Shown: piece after piece, positions 58,086 through 64,000 of the stretch | Layout: each line of letters starts with the position of its first letter | Numbering within the stretch: the first letter of the stretch is position 1 | Origin: Lucifuga dentata | Taxonomy: Eukaryota > Chordata > Actinopteri > Ophidiiformes > Bythitidae | Direction: 5' to 3' | Length of the DNA: 64,000 nucleotides | NCBI GenBank assembly: GCA_014773175.1 | Contig: VXCM01006074.1 | Span: 1-64,000, forward strand | Program-made: the position numbers and the translations under genes | Notes under the pieces: generated by a model | The model's input: only the letters and a program-made list of their open reading frames with translations | Databases searched by the model: none | What the model was told of the DNA's origin: nothing

Positions 58086-58220
58086 ATTTAAACATGTTAA
58101 AAAGTCCACCTGATTTGCAAAAATTAACACGTTATTTTCCCAGCCCTAGTTTATATATTTAAGAAAGAGAGAGATCAACAGAGAGAGTCAGTCTGTCTCT
58201 ATCTCTCTGCACCTGTGCAT

Positions 58221-58256
<36 letters not shown>

Positions 58257-59398
58257 CCCCACCATTCTGTCACAGCTGATGACAGTGATGTATGGCACAT
58301 CTACACAAAGTGTCTTAATGCTTTGTTTCTCACAGGCTTGATGTTGGATTTTCTTGGATCAGGAGAGGTTGAGGGTAAAGATGAAGCTGTTACCTCAATC
58401 CTCACACTACGCCCAGGTAACTCCAAGCTACCAAGGGAGTCAGGAGGCACAACCACAGTCTCAGTTTTATCTTTCAAGGTCAGAGCAGCAGCAGCATGAA
58501 CAATGTCATCACTCACACACGCACACACACACCCATACACAAACTGCACAATATTCATTTATAAGCACAGTAAACATAATCACAGCAGACTGTATGAAGA
58601 ATGACCCCGCAGCACACAAACCAAACTCACTCGGATCAGTTTGCTGAGGAGTTGTAATCCTGCAGTTTGATTTGAGGAGCACATGCTGCTTCCTGCTTGG
58701 TGAGTTTGATATCTTAATGGAATGTTATGGCAGCTGTGTATTAGCACAGCGATGGGATGGAGCCTCGGAGGCTTTGACGAGTGTACCCTGATCCCACTAA
58801 TTACACTCTGCAAGTCATGAGTTGATTACAGATCTGTCGTGAGAAACTTACCACGCCACCTGGCAAAGACTCTCCTTACAACACTAATCCAGTCCTCCGC
58901 TTACTCACTACTCTGCTGTGGTCCTCACAAGTAACATGCTTCCAGGGCTCCATGCAGGCTATTATTAAATGTATCTCTCCTCTGAGGGCCGCTGATGCCG
59001 AGGAGCAAAGGAAGAGGCATGTTAATCATCTGATCTTGCTCTCTCGGGGATGTGAGCAGATAGCTGGGATTCTACACAAGAGAAATTTAAGTAATATTAA
59101 TATTTCACTCATAATTTTTTATGTTAGGACAGGAACGCTGGTGCATGTTGGTTACCACTTCTCCTGTGTTTCTTTGTTATCGTTTTGTTTATTCCTGTGC
59201 AAATTTNTTTTTTTTTTTTTTTTTTTTTGCTGTGTTCAGGTTTGGGAACGGTGATAGTTTGGTCGTTTTATGAGCTCTTTGCTCTGTCAGTTCTTTGCTG
59301 GAGAGACTGGTTTTCTTTTTCCTGCTGAGCTGCTGGCTGCACTGACTGGAGCTAGCTTGCTGCTGCTGCATTAACGTCTTTTAACTGTCGTCTGCAGC
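58086..59398. other. Unassigned stretch with CT and CA microsatellites
   Basis: (CT)n at 58221-58253 and (CA)n near 58512-58532. Open frames on both strands at 58301-58558 have no identifiable domain. Poly-T with an N at 59207. This may be ordinary single-copy intergenic DNA. Confidence 0.4.
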
Positions 59399-59652
59399 GG
59401 GAACTTACCTTTTTATTTCAATGTCATGCAAGAAAAAATACTTTACTCGCCTGTTAACTGATCATTTCCATTTATGAAGTTCACTTCCATGCACCGCCAT
59501 GCTGCGTGATGTCATACTCGTTGAAGTCGGGGTAGATGGATTTGATCCGAGTTTCCCAGTTGGAGTTCCGACTTCAAGTGCTGTTCCAACAAATTTTTCC
59601 AAGTAGGAAGTCGAAAAATTTTGAGTTCCAAGTTAACTGGAATGCAGCATTA
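59399..59652 (+). mobile_element. MITE family M2, partial copy (right half)
   Basis: Matches the right half of 19337-19942, ending GGAATGCAGCATTA. The left half is absent. Confidence 0.65.
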
Positions 59653-60837
59653 GGTGATGTGTTTTAAGGACTGTTAGTATTGTATTTTATGATGCTTTCT
59701 GATGTACAGTATGTACACTTTCCCCTTCTTATATATCTCTTTGGATAATGTATACCTGATTGTATTATTTTACTTTATTTGCACTGTGTCTTTAATCCTG
59801 TAGTTTACTATGCTGTTGGACATGTACTCTATGGTTGTATAGGACCTGGTATTGTGTGGGTAGGACTTCATATCCCAGGTGCACTTGCATGATCTAACAC
59901 AGGTGTGTTCAATCTGCTCCATTTTGAGATATCAGTGCTGTTTGGCTGCGTTTAGAAGTTCTTATCTGATCGCTCCTCGATCCTTGCGTGACCTGGAAAC
60001 CAATCAGGTCCTCCATCTTTAAGGACGTTCCAAAGCTCTTATTTCTGTTATGACGATGCAGGAGCTTCATCAGGGAGACATGAGCGAGGAAACACAAGAC
60101 AATCCTACAAGAAGTCTGTTACCTGACAGGCTTTACCTGCCTCTTTACTGGAAGTCTGTTTCTGATTGGACAGATCTGCTATAGCTGATCTGATACACCG
60201 ACACACATCTTAGTATGACTTCATCATGACTTTCATCAAACACGTGAACTGAAAAATAACAGCAACATCTCAGGTGTAAAATGACTCTGATTATTGATGT
60301 TTGATTTAGTCTGATTGATCATCTGATTAAAAAGACTGCATGTGTGTTCAGTTCAGCTCTGAATGATGAAAGAATCATAAAACAATAAAACAACAAGCAG
60401 CAACAAAATCCTCTGACATGTTTAATAAAACGTCCCATTAGTTAAAGTTCACTAACGCTGATAAACTTTATATTTTAACTCTCTGAGCAGAGAAACACAC
60501 TTAGAAATGTGACGATCTGTAGATTAGAAAGTCAGATTGTTCTGCATGTTTGTCAGATTGTTCATGTTCATTGTTACAGTAATAATCAGAATATTTCATT
60601 ATTTTATCATCTTGTAGAAACTAAAACACAGCAGCTCCAAGCGCTCTGACAGCTGATCAGCTGTGACATCATCAGTAAGTGACGTCGCTTCAGATGATGC
60701 TGAAGGAGCGATGATGTTTCACTTATCTTAAATCATAGCCCCTCAGCTCCTCTGTGCCTTTTACTTACGTCTTCAGTGGGCAGGACTAAGATGCAAGGAA
60801 AAGGCGCAAGTGAGAGAAATATGGAAACGAATAAGAA
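59653..60837. other. Unassigned stretch between MITE copies
   Basis: No coding relic, RNA gene or clear ends were seen. Confidence 0.45.
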
Positions 60838-61311
60838 ACTCGGAATGCACCCCCAGTCGGAGCTCCGACTGGGAAACTCGGACCAAATGATCTACCCCGA
60901 CTTCATAAGTATTACGTCAGTAAACTTGGTAGTGCCTTGGAAGCGAGCTTTATGAAGGAAAATGATTAGCTAACAGGCGAACAAAGTCATTTTTCATATG
61001 TGACATTGAAATAAAAAAAGTCAAAATATATCACCAAGTTAACTGTCTATAGTGTATAATAACTGTTTGCCATTGATATATAAGTGTAAAAATAATTTCA
61101 GAATATTACTTCTCTGCACAAATGTTTAATACTATGATTAATATCATTGTAAAACAACACAACCAAACAGTCCTGTAGTCTAACTTTACTTTAGTTAGTA
61201 TTTATTACTACATTTATTCTGATAGTATTTATTGGTGTTCAGCTATGCTTTTTGTTTACTGGAACGGTTCCAACTGGGAAAACTCTGACTTCCGAGGTGA
61301 CTTGAATGCAG
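60838..61311 (-). mobile_element. MITE family M2, inverted copy
   Basis: Starts ACTCGGAATGCA and ends TGACTTGAATGCAG, an inverted pair. The interior is the reverse complement of the M2 interior, including TAACTGTCTATAGTGTATAATAAC and GGTGTTCAGC motifs. Confidence 0.65.
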
Positions 61312-61742
61312 ATAAGTCTACAACAGCAATGGCATAGGAGCTCCTCCTGATTGGGCTTTGCGCGCCTTTCATTGTCACCACCACCTCTTTCTAGGGTGTG
61401 GTCAGTTTGCATATTTTTCGAAACATTTAGCATTTAGTTTTAACATTTATATTTATGTTTATAGTTAATATTTACATTTTACTTTAATTTGTAAATGTTA
61501 AATCATTGTGTGTAGCAAAAGTCATACTTAAATATTAAACTGTTGGATTTCTGTCTAAATGTAAGGAAAGTATGCTAAATGATCAAAAAACTGTCAGTTT
61601 CAAAACAGACCACCACTTTTACATTTGGTGCCCCATATGAAGCTGTTTTATACGTCTGTACTGTATATGTAATAAATAAGCAAATAAAAATCTTAATGTA
61701 ATTTAGCTGTTTATTACTGTAAAACAATATTAACTAGAAGGT
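61312..61742. other. Unassigned AT-rich stretch
   Basis: Nothing recognised. Confidence 0.5.
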
Positions 61743-61762
61743 GCAGTTTCTGAAGAAACTGC
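61743..61762. repeat. 20-bp near-perfect palindrome abutting TIR element N2
   Basis: GCAGTTTCT-GA-AGAAACTGC, directly against the GGGG at 61763. Either part of the element end or a target-site feature. Confidence 0.9.
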
Positions 61763-63160
61763 GGGGTGATTGCATGCTGAACCCACCGCTTGAAGCGATT
61801 GCTGGAAACGGATTGAGACTTGCTTGAAACTGATTGAAACATGCTTAAAAAGATGATGAAGTTTGAATTTTATCATAAGAAATCAAAGGTGATAATTGAG
61901 CTGAAAGAGGCAAAGATATGAAGACATGTTGAATCTCTGCATTCAATTTAATAGGGAGTTTTAAAGAAAAGTTGAAAAAACGTGCTGAAATGAGGTTGAA
62001 TATTTTGGAAAGTATGAAAGATATGAAAATTCTGTTAACACCCCTTAAAGTACACATCGAGCTGAACACTGTGAAACTGGTTTGAAGTTTCTATCTGTAT
62101 GCACGTGAAAGTAGCAAGTTTTCAAATATTAGAAAATTTGAAAATTTTAAAAACCACTGAAATGGCCCTTTAATTATCTCATAAAGTATGAAAGATACAA
62201 AAAATTGGTCCGGGGTTCAAAGACAGGGAACAGTTAAAAGAATATTTTAAAAGTTGAATGACATCTCTACGTTAATGTGTGAAGGAATGGGAAGAGCTGA
62301 AAGATTGGAAATTCTGAAGAATTTGAAAACTGCTGAAATTGCCCTTTAAATTTCTCTGAAAGTATGAAATGTAGGAAAAATCTGAATCCACTTGAAATAG
62401 CTGAAAGTTGGATGAATGTTTTGAAAGTGGAAGGAGAGTTCTAAGTGAAAGTATGAAGGAGTGGGAAGAGCTGAAAGATTGGAAATTTTGAAAAAAAATT
62501 GAAAAATTGGTTGAAATAAAGTCTAATAATTCAAAAACTATGAATTATGGGAAAATTCTGTTGACACCCCCTAGAGAGGTAGTCAAGCTGAACATGTTGA
62601 AGTTGGTTTGAAGTTTCTATCTCAAAGTGTGTAGGACTAGATAAGTTTGAAAAATTGGAAATTTTGAAGAATTTGAAAACCACTGAAATTGCCCTTTAAT
62701 TTTCTCCGGAAGTATGAAAGGTGGAAAAAATCGGAATCCATTGGGAATAGTTGAAGGTTGGATGAATATTTGAAAAGTGGAATGAGAGTTCTAAGTGAAA
62801 GTATGAAGGAGTGGGAAGAGCTGAAAGATTGGAAATTTTGAAGAATTTTCCCATTCATTTTCAATGGGAAAATTTTGGGAAGAAATGTGGAATATTCCGG
62901 AAAGTATGAAAGATATGAAAATTCTGTTGACATCCGATAAAGTCGAAAATAGGTTGAACGGGATGAAATTGGTTTGAAGTCTTTAGGTTGAAGTTTGTGG
63001 AAGTAGTTGAGTGCCAAAAAACGTGACAGAATAATAATAATAATAAAGAATTTTGGTTGAAGGGAACATAGAGGTGATTGCTGTATGCAATCACCNATAA
63101 TAATAATAAAGAATTTTGGTTGAAGGGAACATAGAGGTGATTGCTGTATGCAATCACCCC
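61763..63160. mobile_element. TIR element with ~350-bp internal repeats (N2)
   Basis: GGGGTGATTGCAT at the left and ATGCAATCACCCC at the right are perfect 13-bp inverted ends. Inside, a degenerate unit recurs: AAAATTCTGTTGACACCCC-like blocks (near 62025, 62540, 62910) alternate with GTGAAAGTATGAAGGAGTGGGAAGAGCTGAAAGATTGGAAATTTTGAA-type blocks (near 62270, 62450, 62800). No protein is encoded; the long minus-strand frame at 62637-63188 is a by-product of the repeats. It is organised like element N1 (35130-37866) but shares no obvious sequence with it. Confidence 0.7.
63034..63158. repeat. 62-bp duplication flanking single N (63096)
   Basis: 63034-63095 repeats at 63097-63158, falsely doubling the right end of N2. 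Confidence 0.9.
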
Positions 63161-63240
63161 AAATATGTACAGGCATGTTTTGATGCATAGAACATTTCTT
63201 CTTGGATTATCTCAAAGCAGAATCTTCCTGTTTGTCATGT

Positions 63241-63450
63241 TCTAAAAAATGTCTATGACATTGTTGTTGATTGGAACATCTTTCTGTTGCCAGTAAAAGA
63301 AGCTCTGACAGCCTCTCCTCTCTGCAAAGGCTGTGACGTTTGTTTTTTCACCAGCTTTAGTTTGGAGAAAGAACGTTCCACAGTTGCTGTGGACACTGGG
63401 AGAGTGCCGTGTACCTTGAGCATCTCCAGTCCCGGAGGTAGAGCAAATTA
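63241..63450 (-). pseudogene. hAT C-terminal dimerisation domain relic
   Basis: The minus-strand frame from about 63440 reads LEMLKVHGTLPVSTATVERSF, then SKLKLVK, the hallmark of hATC domains in DUF4371/ZMYM1-type hAT transposases. After a frameshift it continues with a piece ending VPINNNVIDIF, the usual end of these proteins. The upstream catalytic part is absent in the remaining window and would lie at higher coordinates. This is not part of the 16.3-kb relic, which is on the other strand and lacks this domain. Confidence 0.75.
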
Positions 63451-64000
63451 ATTGGCAGGGCATTTTATGTTTATGGGCAGGCATCACGGTCAGATGGGAT
63501 TGTTGGCGTGCGGAGGGGGGGAAATCACGAAAACTCAGAATTCATTTTATTCGCTCTGAGGTCAATTTCGCGTAGCCAACATAACGTTTTATGTTGAACT
63601 CGGCGCGCATCTTTGTTGTGCCTCAAACTGCATCCTTACCAAGAATTGCATCCCCACTCCCGGACAACGGATCATGTAATCTAAGACAATATTTATAGCA
63701 AACAGTGATTATGGCACTTCTGAAGGTCAATATGCCCGCCCCTAACGTCGGGTCCGATCATTTCAAACATGTTGGGGATTACGTTGAGCACACAATGTGC
63801 ACCTAATCAACATTAAATCTGCTCAAAGTAATGACAGAAAACATAAAGCAGAAATGCATGACAGTTCTCATCATGGTAATTCTTACCTGTGCTGTTTTAT
63901 CTGATGCAGGGATCCGCTGCCTCACACAGCTTCTTCAGTCTGGCTTTTTGCCTTCTTTTTTTTTTTTTTTTTTTTAAGCAGGCAATGATGAAGTTTAAAA
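63451..64000. other. Unassigned stretch to window end
   Basis: No further transposase pieces were recognised on the minus strand. A poly-T run lies near the end. Confidence 0.4.

Noticed and set aside
58215..58558. Possible host exon in either strand
   Set aside because: Starts in a CT repeat, no known domain, splice signals ambiguous; cannot be supported.
62637..63188. 183-codon minus-strand frame
   Set aside because: Crosses an N duplication and is built from the internal repeats of a TIR element.
1..64000. CRISPR arrays, bacterial operons, riboswitches, rRNA or tRNA genes
   Set aside because: No spaced direct-repeat array, no ribosome-binding sites, no cloverleaf-like conserved boxes seen; the sequence is vertebrate-like and repeat-rich.

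Overview
The window looks like intergenic or intronic DNA from a teleost fish. It carries L2-, RTE- and Rex-type LINE fragments, GTF2IRD2-like and ZMYM1/DUF4371-like hAT transposases, SCAN-like retroelement Gag, a piggyBac-type MITE and many di-, tri- and tetranucleotide microsatellites. Codons are interrupted by spliceosomal introns. I see no operon, CRISPR array, rRNA, convincing tRNA or intact host gene. Every recognisable coding region is broken, and most open frames are chance frames in repeats. The species cannot be named from this.

Layout. 0-10 kb: AT-rich DNA with a perfect 33-bp-arm hairpin, a possible hAT end with a small exon relic, a frameshifted THAP-domain exon (3.3-3.56 kb), and two of three copies of a MITE. 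10.5-14 kb: an unassigned TIR repeat (copy A), then an L2-type LINE split by a solo LTR. 14.6-20.5 kb: a promoter-bearing LTR-like fragment split by a ZMYM1-like hAT, an ERV-like LTR plus leader inside that, and a minus-strand SCAN-like Gag relic split by a MITE. 21-23.3 kb: a Rex6/R4-like LINE end with template-switch palindromes, and a PIF/Harbinger relic. 23.7-27.1 kb: copy B of the unassigned repeat in opposite orientation, with a nested RTE fragment. 28.9-33 kb: the third MITE copy, a Gag/protease relic, and an N-terminal exon resembling G2/M E3 ligase-like proteins. 33.4-37.9 kb: a hAT carrying a nested TIR element built of about 600-bp internal repeats. 43.1-47.3 kb: a seven-exon, plus-strand relic of a Crypton-like tyrosine recombinase gene. 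48.3-53.5 kb: an APE/RT LINE interrupted in its RT by a 2.8-kb hAT. 54.3-58.1 kb: an internally deleted Ty3/gypsy relic, a piggyBac-type MITE, and a second ERV-like LTR plus leader. 59.4-63.5 kb: MITE copies, a second TIR element with internal repeats, and a hAT C-terminal relic.

The most interesting locus is the Crypton-like gene. Its exon-intron structure, two zinc-finger-like motifs and YR boxes are legible. Its catalytic tyrosine position is cysteine, and one small exon has been duplicated in tandem. The second theme is datable nesting, where target-site duplications and empty paralogous sites fix insertion boundaries.

A caution: nearly 30 single N characters punctuate the sequence. Seventeen are flanked by direct duplications, most of them exactly 67 bp. 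These look like unmerged contig overlaps and should not be read as biological repeats.
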